Below, piece after piece: positions 24,811 through 32,741 of a stretch of DNA of 64,000 bases. How positions within the stretch are numbered: the first letter of the stretch is position 1; each line of letters opens with the position of its first letter. This DNA is from Planktothrix paucivesiculata PCC 9631 (GTDB lineage: Bacteria; Cyanobacteriota; Cyanobacteriia; Cyanobacteriales; Microcoleaceae). The notes under the pieces were generated by a model. The model was not told the DNA's origin. It ran no database searches and worked only from the letters and a program-made list of their open reading frames with translations. The position numbers and the translations under genes were made by a program. The stretch spans positions 57,320 through 121,319 of the forward strand of contig NZ_LR734992.1 of assembly GCF_900009265.2 (NCBI RefSeq), written 5' to 3'.

Positions 24811-26226
24811 TTAGTGAATAATGAAAACTCGATTTTTAGCTCGGCTACAACTGACATAATAAAGTTGGTTACACGCTAAGACACTGTTGCGATAGTCCCT
24901 CATAAATTCAAGTTTTTGCTTAGGAAGATGTTGAGCTAAATACAAAAACTTAGTAGCAACTTTTTTGGAGATGTCATTGCTATCAATTCCAACTTCTCGG
25001 AAAGTAGAGCCTTGAGCGTTATGGACAGTTAAAGCCCAACAATTTCGCAGATCCGCAAAGATTTCACAATGATTATACCAAGATTTCCAAAGGCTAGGAT
25101 TAGTTTTAGCGTTTCGTAATAATTTGATATTATCTTTGTGAAAATTTTGAGCATCATCTTCATGAAGAAGATAGATTTGACGCAAATCTTCGGAAGCATA
25201 AAAACTCCCATTATTCTCGATTTTAACCTTCAGTTTCCAGGCTTTATAACCCGAATAGCGATCTTCTACCACTTCCATCACTTCTACTTCTGTTGAGGTA
25301 GAAAGAATAACGGTTTTTTTGTCAGGAGCAATCACAGGAGCTTTACTAATGAGTCTTTCTCCCACCACAAATCTAGGTGCATTTTTTCCGTAGAGTTTGG
25401 CTCGAATTTTATGGTTCCAGTAAGCAACTCGTTTATTAGTGTAACAAAGAATTCGGAAGCAATCTGGATCTGAAGGAAAGGTTGCAGAGAATTTCTTCAG
25501 TGCGTATTTGAGAAACCTTTCTTCTCGAACCATAAAGGCTCCATTTTTGCGCTCTAAGTCAAATTTGGAGAAGGGTTGGAAAACGGTTTTGCTTTTAACA
25601 GCAGTTCGACAAGCGGTTACAAATTCTAGGAGAGGACTATCTTTTCCTTGGCGAACAACTTCGGTTAAAACAACTTTATTTTCTACGTTAAAAGATGGTG
25701 ATCTTCGTTCATGGTTATCCTCGTTAACTGGGGATAATTGAGCGGGATCTCCCATAACGATGAGTTGGCGATTTTTACCAATAAGTAAAGTATTCTGGAT
25801 TCGGTGTTGAATAATATTCCACAATTCGGTTGTCACCATACTGCATTCATCCAGAAAAATTGTATCGTATAAATGCAGTAATGAAGGTAAAACTTGTTTG
25901 AGGATTTTATGTTGTCCTTGTTTAACAGGAGCTAATCCTAAGAGTTGATGAATGGTCATAAAATCTACTCCTCTAACTTTTTTCTCAGTTGCCATGCGTT
26001 GCAAAACTCCCACAGCTTTATTGGTAGGAGCGGTAAATGCAACTCGTTTTCCTGTATTGACAAGCTGTTGAGCAATTAAATTAATAATCGTTGATTTTCC
26101 TGTGCCTGCATATCCAAATAATCCAAAGATTTGTTGAGGACTGTTGAGAAATTGCTCAATTTGTTTTAAAGCTTGATCTTGTTGAGAGGTGAGTTGAAAA
26201 GATGGTTGAACCCAATTTTGTGTCAT
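24811..26226 (-). CDS. Dda/RecD-like SF1B DNA helicase
   Basis: A 471-aa superfamily 1B helicase. Walker A is GYAGTGKS (about residues 38-45), motif Ia is VAFTAPTNKAVGVLQ, motif II is TIFLDECSMV, motif III is IVMGDPAQLSPV, and motif VI lies in YYVSCSRAKNRVFII. The UvrD_C_2-type segment WALTVHNAQGSTFREV is clear. The size and lack of N-terminal RecD domains match phage T4 Dda rather than cellular RecD. It probably helps replication restart or recombination on the plasmid. It has no Shine-Dalgarno sequence, but a stem-loop lies 34 nt upstream of its ATG. Confidence 0.88.
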   Translation of the reverse strand: MTQNWVQPSFQLTSQQDQALKQIEQFLNSPQQIFGLFGYAGTGKSTIINLIAQQLVNTGKRVAFTAPTNKAVGVLQRMATEKKVRGVDFMTIHQLLGLAPVKQGQHKILKQVLPSLLHLYDTIFLDECSMVTTELWNIIQHRIQNTLLIGKNRQLIVMGDPAQLSPVNEDNHERRSPSFNVENKVVLTEVVRQGKDSPLLEFVTACRTAVKSKTVFQPFSKFDLERKNGAFMVREERFLKYALKKFSATFPSDPDCFRILCYTNKRVAYWNHKIRAKLYGKNAPRFVVGERLISKAPVIAPDKKTVILSTSTEVEVMEVVEDRYSGYKAWKLKVKIENNGSFYASEDLRQIYLLHEDDAQNFHKDNIKLLRNAKTNPSLWKSWYNHCEIFADLRNCWALTVHNAQGSTFREVGIDSNDISKKVATKFLYLAQHLPKQKLEFMRDYRNSVLACNQLYYVSCSRAKNRVFIIH

Positions 26227-26260
26227 AACGGTTAGGTTTTTGTTGACTACTAATTGGGTT

Positions 26261-26272
26261 CAGCGTTAGCTG
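26261..26272 (-). promoter_or_regulatory. Leader stem-loop upstream of the Dda-like helicase
   Basis: CAGC-GTTA-GCTG, read as a UAAC loop in the mRNA, 34 nt before the ATG. The stem sequence differs from other members of this hairpin family while the loop and closing C-G pair are kept. Confidence 0.45.
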
Positions 26273-26436
26273 TGAAATACTCTATCGCAATTCCCAATGA
26301 GTTATGCCAATTCTTTGGTTGGGGCATTTTGCGATCACCATTCATTCAATTGAGGCAGTCCGAAGCGGCTATTTGGCTTTGATTTAAGATATAACTAGAC
26401 TAGACCAGTCGTACAATTCTGTCGGGAGATTAACCC

Positions 26437-26694
26437 ATGAATAAAATTACCCTAGAAGAAATTACTCAAGATTTGATCAACTATCTTCAACGGGCTAAAG
26501 CTGGAGAAAGTTTTGTGATTTTTCAAGCAGACCAACCGATTGCTAAAATTATTTCGGCTAAATCTGAGGGTGTTTTAGAGGCTTTCGATGGCTTTCGCTC
26601 CAAAATCGTTTCAGAAGGAATTGATTTGGATAGTGATGAAATCTTTGCTGATGTTCGGGACTGCACCCCGACTCCCGAAAAACCTTGCTGGTGA
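26437..26694 (+). CDS. Antitoxin of a PIN toxin pair (Phd/RelB-like)
   Basis: An 85-aa protein. KITLEEITQDLINYLQRAKAGESFVIF and QPIAKII correspond to the Phd/YefM fold (helix, then the strand carrying a conserved xPIAxI). The acidic second half (GIDLDSDEIFADVRD) would wrap the toxin. The stop codon overlaps the toxin start by one base. It probably represses its own promoter, which would lie in the 26380-26436 gap. Confidence 0.78.
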   Translation: MNKITLEEITQDLINYLQRAKAGESFVIFQADQPIAKIISAKSEGVLEAFDGFRSKIVSEGIDLDSDEIFADVRDCTPTPEKPCW

Positions 26695-27113
26695 TGAGCG
26701 TGAAATTTCTCCTGGATACTAACATCATTTCCGAAAGTATCAAACTACAGCCTAATGATATTTTTCTGGAACATTTTCGACAGAATCTTGAAGAATCGGC
26801 GATCGCATCGGTGACATGGCATGAACTTCTTTATGGGTTATATCGATTGCCGGAGTCTCGGCGAAAAAAGAATTTATCTGATTACTTAACCCAGGTGATC
26901 CAAGAAAAAATGATCATCTTGCCGTACTGTCATGCTGCCGCCGGATGGTTTGCGGTGGAACGGGCTAGACTGACTGCTTTGGGTCGAATGCCGTCATACC
27001 CGGATGGGCAGATCGCAGCGATCGCTAAAGTCAATCATTTGATTCTGGTGACTCGTAATGTTTCAGACTTTGCGGACTTTGAAGGACTGACCATAGAAAA
27101 CTGGTTTGTTTAG
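26694..27113 (+). CDS. vapC: PIN-domain toxin (VapC)
   Basis: A 139-aa VapC-type toxin. KFLLDTNIISE gives the first PIN Asp, ITWHELLYG-type text (SVTWHELLYGLYR) the Glu, and YPDGQIAAIAKVNHLILVTRNVSDF the third and fourth acidic positions, so the active site is complete. The ATG at 26694 overlaps the antitoxin stop; an in-frame TTG at 26685 is less likely. It should be an Mg-dependent endoribonuclease. The pair may stabilise the plasmid by post-segregational killing. Confidence 0.9.
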   Translation: MSVKFLLDTNIISESIKLQPNDIFLEHFRQNLEESAIASVTWHELLYGLYRLPESRRKKNLSDYLTQVIQEKMIILPYCHAAAGWFAVERARLTALGRMPSYPDGQIAAIAKVNHLILVTRNVSDFADFEGLTIENWFV

Positions 27114-27170
27114 AGAGAATAAGAAGAATTTACCCATTTGTTACAATCAGTAATTGTAGCTCTATCAAAT

Positions 27171-27878
27171 TTATAGCTTCTCAAGCCCCAGTTTTCCCAA
27201 GGAAATAAGAATCGGCATTGACAGTTGAGTTTTGGCTGATGCTTCAGGAATTCCCATGCCATTTCTAACCAACGTTAGAAACTCTCGAACTTTGAAAACA
27301 ACCGGATCTGTGGCAGGGGTATAACCTTTTTGAATAGCAATCTTTAAACCTTGTTCAATATCTTGAAGTGTAGCAACACGATGACGATCTACAAACACTG
27401 TTGATTCCTGCCCTAGTGTACTCGTAGTCATCGCAATTCCATTACTAATTGGCTGTCCTGAATGGGGAATAATATTAAACAAATAGAGGCGTTCAATACC
27501 TTGACTAGAGCGAGTTTTAATGACAAGATTAGTAATAGAAGTGGTGGTTGCCCCTGGAAAATTTAAGGGTTGAATGGGTTGAACTAATACCATCCGAGCT
27601 TGATTAGTTTTTAATTCTATATCAGTATTAAAAACTGCTTTAGAAGGGTCAGCTAATCGAATATAAGTAACAATTTCATCGGTTTGGCTAAAGTCAATCA
27701 CGCTAAAGCGACCTGGCCAGACTGGGAGATTGGTGGTTGTACGAGTTGCCGTATCCCGACTCATCGGTTGTAAAGCTGGATTTTGAGCAGAACTTTGGGA
27801 AGATAAACTGGTGATCAGAATTGTTGAGAGAACAGGAGAAAGTACAATTAGACCCATCTTTTGAAGAAGTTTTTTCAT
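27171..27878 (-). CDS. VirB9/TraK-like secretion channel protein
   Basis: A 235-aa protein with a signal peptide (MKKLLQKMGLIVLSPVLSTILI) and a beta-rich body resembling the VirB9/TraK N-terminal domain: WPGRFSVIDFSQTDEIVTYI, then TSITNLVIKTRSSQGIERLYLF. It is last in the minus-strand secretion operon, 30 bp after the VirB10-like gene, where an outer-membrane-complex partner is expected. The family is assigned from fold-like pattern and position rather than strong motifs. Confidence 0.55.
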   Translation of the reverse strand: MKKLLQKMGLIVLSPVLSTILITSLSSQSSAQNPALQPMSRDTATRTTTNLPVWPGRFSVIDFSQTDEIVTYIRLADPSKAVFNTDIELKTNQARMVLVQPIQPLNFPGATTTSITNLVIKTRSSQGIERLYLFNIIPHSGQPISNGIAMTTSTLGQESTVFVDRHRVATLQDIEQGLKIAIQKGYTPATDPVVFKVREFLTLVRNGMGIPEASAKTQLSMPILISLGKLGLEKL

Positions 27879-27908
27879 GATGCAATAACCTCGAATTAAA
27901 TTCAGTGA

Positions 27909-29633
27909 TTAATTGACCGTAATAAAAGCATTAACGAAAATTGAAACTTCCGTCCCTTCCGGCACAATTGCTACATTACCTCGCTTCATCAGTTCTTCTA
28001 AAGTTTGATCTGAGCGTTCGCGTAAACGTTGAGCCGTAGGTGTAAAGAAACCTTCCAAAGCGGCGGCTAAAATATTAGGTTGAGCGCGTCCGGTAAGAGT
28101 TTCCACACTGCTACTTCCCAATAGCCCACTGTGTTGACTTAATGTGCGTTGAGTGGGTTGATTAATAATTTGTCCAACCCGTCCTAAACTACTTAATACA
28201 CCGACTAAAATATCGGTTTTAGCAATTGTAGAACGCCGATCAAATAATCCTTGAGCAATCAACGGTTTGTTATTGGAACCTCGAATCAGTAAACTTTCTT
28301 CAGGGATAGGCATCTGCTGAATATTGCCTGTAGAATCGGGATAAACAATTGCGACAGCACTTTGAGAAACCAAGCGATTACCAGGCGTAACATTATCAAC
28401 TTCGGTAATTAAAATAGTTCCTGTGGGTAAAGCGATCGCCCCATCAGTAGCTAACAAATCCTCTGTTAATTCCACTGCAAATCTTCCCGCCGTTGGGCTT
28501 TGGTTGGTTTCATCCCAAATCATCGGTACAATCACTTTTCCCTTAACAGATGAACCAATTGCAATCTGTTTAGAAGAAGTATATTCAGTTCCGTTCTCGT
28601 CAACTATTGTGCGGTTAAGAATACCGATTTCTCCCGCACTCATTTCATCAACCCTTGAAGTAGAAGTTAAACGTTCTGGGCTAGGATTACCAATAACAAC
28701 CGTTTTGATTTCTTGATGTTGTTCAGACTGTTTGGGAGAAGGGATAGTGGGTGAACTGATCTGCATAAATTGTTCAGTTTGAGGAATAGATGTTGGCGCT
28801 GCTACGGCCGTTGTCATCCCAAAAGGTGGAGGTGTAATAGAATTGCGAGCGATAGCTGGATAGTCTGTAACATCGGCTTGGCTTTGTCCTAAAGACGCTA
28901 ACTCCGCCCAGCGTTGATAGGGGTCAACTTCTTCTAATGGGGGATTTGAAGGTCGAGACGCTACGGTTGGTGCAGGACGAGGGGCAGGTACAGGCGGTAC
29001 AGGGGGAGGAACAACTTGTACTGTTCTGGGTCTAGGTGGTGGTGTCGCTTGGACAGGTCTTACAGGTTGGGGGGTTGCAGAATTAGATGCGGGTGTAGGT
29101 TTGGGTTTAGAAGGTGGCGCTGCATTTGAAGTAGGCGGTTTTTTAGGTGTTGGAGATTGAGCGTTTAGGGTTCGTTGCTGATCTTGAAAAGCGAGTTGAC
29201 TTTTTAATTCGCCTGATTCATCTTTAGGGGAAAATGTTGTCACTTCGGGTTTTGAGGTTTTCGGTTGTTGAGCAACGGGTTTAGGAGCAAAAAAGACAAA
29301 CCATAAAAAGCCAAAAACGCCTAAAATAAAACCTGTAGCAGTCAAAACAGAAAACATCCGAACGGATGGTTTTTGAGAAAGTTCTCGACTTTCTACTTGT
29401 TCATCATCCTGTTTAATTCTGTATTCAGAAGCTAACAATTCTAAAGCATCTTGATCATAGCCCGCTAATAGTCTTTCTTCATCAGGGCTAAGTTCATCCA
29501 TTGTTCCTGAAAAGCTAGAGATTGATGTTTTAGAGGAATTTTGCTGCTTCAAATTAGAAGTGGTTAATCCTTCTTCAATCGTATCAGATTCAGAGTTAAA
29601 ATCAGGTTGATGTTGAAAACCATTATTACTCAT
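27909..29633 (-). CDS. VirB10/TraB-like type IV secretion protein
   Basis: A 574-aa protein with the VirB10 layout: a cytoplasmic N-terminus of about 90 residues, one membrane segment (SVLTATGFILGVFGFLWFVFF, about 94-115), a long Pro-rich periplasmic linker (PPPRPRTVQVVPPPVPPVPA) and a C-terminal beta-barrel domain (GSSVKGKVIVPMIWDE, GTILITEVDNVTPGNRLVS, FDRRSTIAKTDILVGVLSSL). It would span both membranes and gate the channel. A GAGG box precedes the ATG, and it begins 15 nt after the VirB8-like gene. The family call is strong by architecture. Confidence 0.8.
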   Translation of the reverse strand: MSNNGFQHQPDFNSESDTIEEGLTTSNLKQQNSSKTSISSFSGTMDELSPDEERLLAGYDQDALELLASEYRIKQDDEQVESRELSQKPSVRMFSVLTATGFILGVFGFLWFVFFAPKPVAQQPKTSKPEVTTFSPKDESGELKSQLAFQDQQRTLNAQSPTPKKPPTSNAAPPSKPKPTPASNSATPQPVRPVQATPPPRPRTVQVVPPPVPPVPAPRPAPTVASRPSNPPLEEVDPYQRWAELASLGQSQADVTDYPAIARNSITPPPFGMTTAVAAPTSIPQTEQFMQISSPTIPSPKQSEQHQEIKTVVIGNPSPERLTSTSRVDEMSAGEIGILNRTIVDENGTEYTSSKQIAIGSSVKGKVIVPMIWDETNQSPTAGRFAVELTEDLLATDGAIALPTGTILITEVDNVTPGNRLVSQSAVAIVYPDSTGNIQQMPIPEESLLIRGSNNKPLIAQGLFDRRSTIAKTDILVGVLSSLGRVGQIINQPTQRTLSQHSGLLGSSSVETLTGRAQPNILAAALEGFFTPTAQRLRERSDQTLEELMKRGNVAIVPEGTEVSIFVNAFITVN

Positions 29634-29648
29634 GATTTTGACCTCACT

Positions 29649-30365
29649 TTATTGGGGATTGAATTCAGTAATCTTATTAATTTCTAACCCCGCAGAGCGG
29701 ATTTCATAAACTTTTTGCTCAAATGCGGACGCTTGGTCTCCTAATGTCGCCGTTTGAATCTCAACGGCTTTAATTCTAAAGGTTCGATTGAACGGAATTC
29801 TTTCATCTTTTCCTAAACTCCGATCAACAATTAACCGAGTGGCAATCATATCAATTTCCCATTCTCCAGGGCGAATTTCTCTGGGTTCAGAAAGAAACGA
29901 AATAATAATTGTTGAGCGGACTTGACCCGAAAAAACGGTACTCGGAACCAAATCAGCAATTTTATCAAGAGAAGCCTTGCCAAATTCAGGTTCCATTAAT
30001 AAAGAAGCAAAGTAGGTACTGGTTGGAACTCGTTTTGAATTGACTTTGATCCCTGAGTCAGTTTCATTCGTACCCGGAAGTTTACTATCCCAATTAAAGG
30101 TTAACTCAGCCCAAGTCTTGATGAAATTTTGAATAACTGATGGATAGCGGAACCGTTGATCTCGTTCAGAAACATAATAAGTTTGACCATTGATTAGTTG
30201 AACTTGGGTTGTTCTTAAACTAGCCAATGAATTCATGCGGGAGGCAATAAACAAATGCAGAATTAGAGTGACAAAATTGATAGATGTTAAAATCACAAAA
30301 CACAAAGCAAGCCAATTTTTAGCTTCGGGAAGTAGCGCAGGGTGTGTTAATTTTTGAAGCTTCAT
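29649..30365 (-). CDS. VirB8/TraE-like inner-membrane protein
   Basis: A 238-aa protein with one N-terminal membrane segment (WLALCFVILTSINFVTLILHLFI, about residues 18-40) and a periplasmic domain of about 190 residues, as in VirB8/TraE assembly factors. Strands such as GQVRSTIIISFLSEPREI and FNRTFRIKAVEIQTA suit the NTF2-like fold of that family. It starts 1 bp after the upstream gene's stop with an AAGGA box inside that gene. The assignment relies on topology, size and operon order. Confidence 0.6.
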   Translation of the reverse strand: MKLQKLTHPALLPEAKNWLALCFVILTSINFVTLILHLFIASRMNSLASLRTTQVQLINGQTYYVSERDQRFRYPSVIQNFIKTWAELTFNWDSKLPGTNETDSGIKVNSKRVPTSTYFASLLMEPEFGKASLDKIADLVPSTVFSGQVRSTIIISFLSEPREIRPGEWEIDMIATRLIVDRSLGKDERIPFNRTFRIKAVEIQTATLGDQASAFEQKVYEIRSAGLEINKITEFNPQ

Positions 30366-30366
30366 A

Positions 30367-31497
30367 TTATCTGAATCCTTTGTAAATAATCAGATTAGTT
30401 GTGGCTCCAAGAGCATTGCTGAATAAATCGACCAGTTGTTTAGCATGACCCGCAATGCCGTTGTATAAAGCAATTCCCCCTCCTCCGGCGATGAGAAGAG
30501 CTAATGCAGGGGCAAAAATACTGATGAAGAAGAGGAAAGCAACATCACTGGCCAGTTCTGCTCCTGAGTTCACCAGAACAACGGCAGCCAGTCCAACGAT
30601 AATGTTGTAACCAAGCTGGACACCAAATAAGCTGAGAAAACCTGTTGTCCAGGCCCAAATCGGACGACCTTGCAGCGGCAGGAGAGACAACCCCATTGCG
30701 ATCGGTGCAAACAAACCAGTCAGCAGTAAAGCAGCTTCAAGAACGTTAACAAAAGCCCATTGAATGCTGTACAGAATAAAACGAAGAATGGGTATGGCTT
30801 TTTCGCGAAACACGGAACCCGGGTCAGTGACGAAAGTAACGGCATCTTCAGCAGCACCGAATAAGGTACGATTCCAAAGCATTTGTCCAAAGGTTCGCAA
30901 TGCTTGTAAAGGAATAGAACCAGCCGCTTGTCTTTCAGCTTCATCAACAATTTTTTGAGCCGCTTCGCGTTTAGAATTCCAACAGGTTACGAGTTCTTCC
31001 CCGACTTGATTTCGACATTCACTATAGAGATTTTCAAGCTGCTGTTTACCAATACTACTGAGGGTAACGTTAGTAATTGCATCTCTAAAAGTGAGTTCTC
31101 CCAATTGGGCTTCCAAAACGCTTTGCACTTGTTGATAAGCAAAGCTGCGGCTAACGATGACGGTATTGGCTAGTAATCGACCATTAGCGCCCAGAAAGAG
31201 CATGATGACCAGGGGCCAAACAAACAATGAGGCAAGTTCTGACCAAGATTGTTTTTCGATAATATCCTTGCCACTGGTAAGGGTGAGGAACAAAATACTG
31301 ATGGCGGCTAAGGTAATTCCCAACGATACTAAACCGACCCACAATCCTGAAGCAATAGGGTCAATTGTCCCAATCCAAACTTTGTCCCAGGATTCGGAAG
31401 TGGCCCTAGCTAAATTGATCGATTCACGAACAATATCTAATGCTGCTCCTTCCCCACCACTGGTGGGAGATGTTATTTGTCCTAAAAGTTGCATCAT
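30367..31497 (-). CDS. VirB6/TrbL-like polytopic membrane protein
   Basis: A 376-aa protein with five to six membrane segments (for example PIASGLWVGLVSLGITLAAISILFL, VLEAALLLTGLFAPIAMGLSL and LFFISIFAPALALLIAGGGG), the usual count for the VirB6/TrbL channel component. The start is set at the ATG at 31497 (MMQLLGQIT). The open frame runs further up to 31722, but those 75 residues are translated GC-rich repeat units (many TPHS and ALRTPH words) and are unlikely to be real. It follows a repeat island inserted inside the operon. Confidence 0.72.
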   Translation of the reverse strand: MMQLLGQITSPTSGGEGAALDIVRESINLARATSESWDKVWIGTIDPIASGLWVGLVSLGITLAAISILFLTLTSGKDIIEKQSWSELASLFVWPLVIMLFLGANGRLLANTVIVSRSFAYQQVQSVLEAQLGELTFRDAITNVTLSSIGKQQLENLYSECRNQVGEELVTCWNSKREAAQKIVDEAERQAAGSIPLQALRTFGQMLWNRTLFGAAEDAVTFVTDPGSVFREKAIPILRFILYSIQWAFVNVLEAALLLTGLFAPIAMGLSLLPLQGRPIWAWTTGFLSLFGVQLGYNIIVGLAAVVLVNSGAELASDVAFLFFISIFAPALALLIAGGGGIALYNGIAGHAKQLVDLFSNALGATTNLIIYKGFR

Positions 31498-31519
31498 GGG
31501 TTTGACCGGATAAGAAAGT

Positions 31520-31858
31520 GCGAAGTGCGGAGTACGGAGTGCGGAGTGCAAGAAGAGAGAGTGCGGGGTGCTGGGTGCGGAGTACGGAGTGCAATAAGAG
31601 TGCGGGGTGCTGTGTGCAATAAAAGTGTGGGGTGCGGAGTATGGGTTTAATAAGAACAATTCAAGTAACAACACTTCAGACAGTTTGCGATCGCCTTCGG
31701 CTGGGCGGAGCATCGTCGCCAACGGTGGAATAAGGGTTTAAGACCTTTCGTTGACTCAGGTGAAGAGCGAAAATTAGACAGCAAACAACCCACTCTTGAC
31801 GCACACCGCACTCTCCACACCGCACCCCGCACCCTGTACTCCGCACTCTTATTGCACT
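31520..31858. repeat. Repeat island inside the secretion operon
   Basis: Two arrays of short GTGCGGAGT/GTGCGGGGTGC words face each other: 31520-31640 on the plus strand and 31798-31858 inverted (for example GCAATAAGAGTGCGG and its complement CCGCACTCTTATTGC). They enclose a second copy of the dispersed repeat (31669-31750). The island fills the whole 365-bp gap between the VirB5- and VirB6-like genes, and its transcript could fold into a very long hairpin. No gene is present. It resembles a MITE-like or recombination-built insertion. Confidence 0.65.
31669..31750. repeat. Dispersed repeat, copy 2
   Basis: It shares CCTTCGGCTGGGCGGAGC, AACGGT.GAATAAGGGTTT and ACACTTC.GACAGTT with 2205-2285, in the same orientation. 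It lies in the centre of the inverted GC-rich arrays, so it could be the core of a non-autonomous mobile unit. Confidence 0.6.
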
Positions 31859-31862
31859 CTAT

Positions 31863-32738
31863 CTAATTCGTGCTGTCGTGGGTTGTTTGTCCTAGATAAC
31901 CCCCTCCTGGCAACATGAGCATTCCCGCTTGGGAGCTTGCTTGATTGCCGGATGTAATGCTGCCTCGGCGATCGCTCGTATTGATAGCAGATATTTCCTG
32001 AGCCGCTTGGGATAGTAAGATGTTGTTAATTGCCCGATCTGTACGAGCTTGTTGAGCTTCTTGCAAAACTCGAGCATTAACATGAGCGTTGAGTGCTGTT
32101 TGCTGAGAGAGGTTTTGCAAAATATGTTGGCTCACATCAAGGCTTTGGGATTGTTCAGCGAGTTGAACATTCTGGGTTGTATCTTGCTCTGTGGCTTGTA
32201 AAACTGAGCGACTTTGAGCTTGAGCCTCTTCACTCAAGGTGGAGCCATCTGCAATTCCTGTCGCAGTATTGCGTTGAGCTTGTCTATCAAGTTCAGACAT
32301 AATTGCAGTAGAACCTTGGCTATCGGATGAGCCTAATTTGTTCTCTAATTGATCTGAAAGTTGTGTTCCTTCATAGCGGGAGGTTGGCGCGTTTAAAATT
32401 TCGCGACTAATTTGACTTAAATCGGGAATTTTAATCGCTCCCAAGGACGAAGAAAGCAGTTCATTTAGTGTGCCGAATAAGTCGTTTTGTACAAAGCCAC
32501 GCACATCACCAATAAACTGATCAACTTCCTTAATCACGTTTTCAATAGGTGCGAAGAAATCACCCGAAGTTGATGACGTTTGAACTACAGAAGTTTGGGT
32601 GGGTGTTGCAACAGGAGGAGTCGTTTGAGCCAAGGTGGGTTGGTTTGAGCTTATTAAACTTAAACTCAGTCCCAACACAATTGCAGTTTTTACGGCTACT
32701 GGTTTTGTAATCAATAGAATTTGAGATTTCATAAACAT
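31863..32738 (-). CDS. VirB5/TrbJ-like exported coiled-coil protein
   Basis: A 291-aa protein with a signal peptide (VKTAIVLGLSLSLISS, cleavage near ALAQ-type TLAQTT). A Thr/Pro linker is followed by a mainly helical body rich in Gln and Ala (SVLQATEQDTTQNVQLAEQS, HVNARVLQEAQQARTDRAI), like the VirB5/TrbJ pilus-tip proteins. It begins directly after the VirB4-like gene, as is usual for VirB4-VirB5 pairs. The assignment is from composition and position; no catalytic motif exists to confirm it. Confidence 0.55.
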   Translation of the reverse strand: MFMKSQILLITKPVAVKTAIVLGLSLSLISSNQPTLAQTTPPVATPTQTSVVQTSSTSGDFFAPIENVIKEVDQFIGDVRGFVQNDLFGTLNELLSSSLGAIKIPDLSQISREILNAPTSRYEGTQLSDQLENKLGSSDSQGSTAIMSELDRQAQRNTATGIADGSTLSEEAQAQSRSVLQATEQDTTQNVQLAEQSQSLDVSQHILQNLSQQTALNAHVNARVLQEAQQARTDRAINNILLSQAAQEISAINTSDRRGSITSGNQASSQAGMLMLPGGGYLGQTTHDSTN

Positions 32739-32741
32739 TAC

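Noticed and set aside
28848-28857. AGCGATAGCT in the VirB10-like gene as a leader hairpin
   Set aside because: Short, fully inside a coding sequence and far from any start codon.
31498-31722. N-terminal 75 residues of the VirB6-like open frame
   Set aside because: They are translated GC-rich repeats with no membrane or signal pattern; the MM start at 31497 begins the conserved part.
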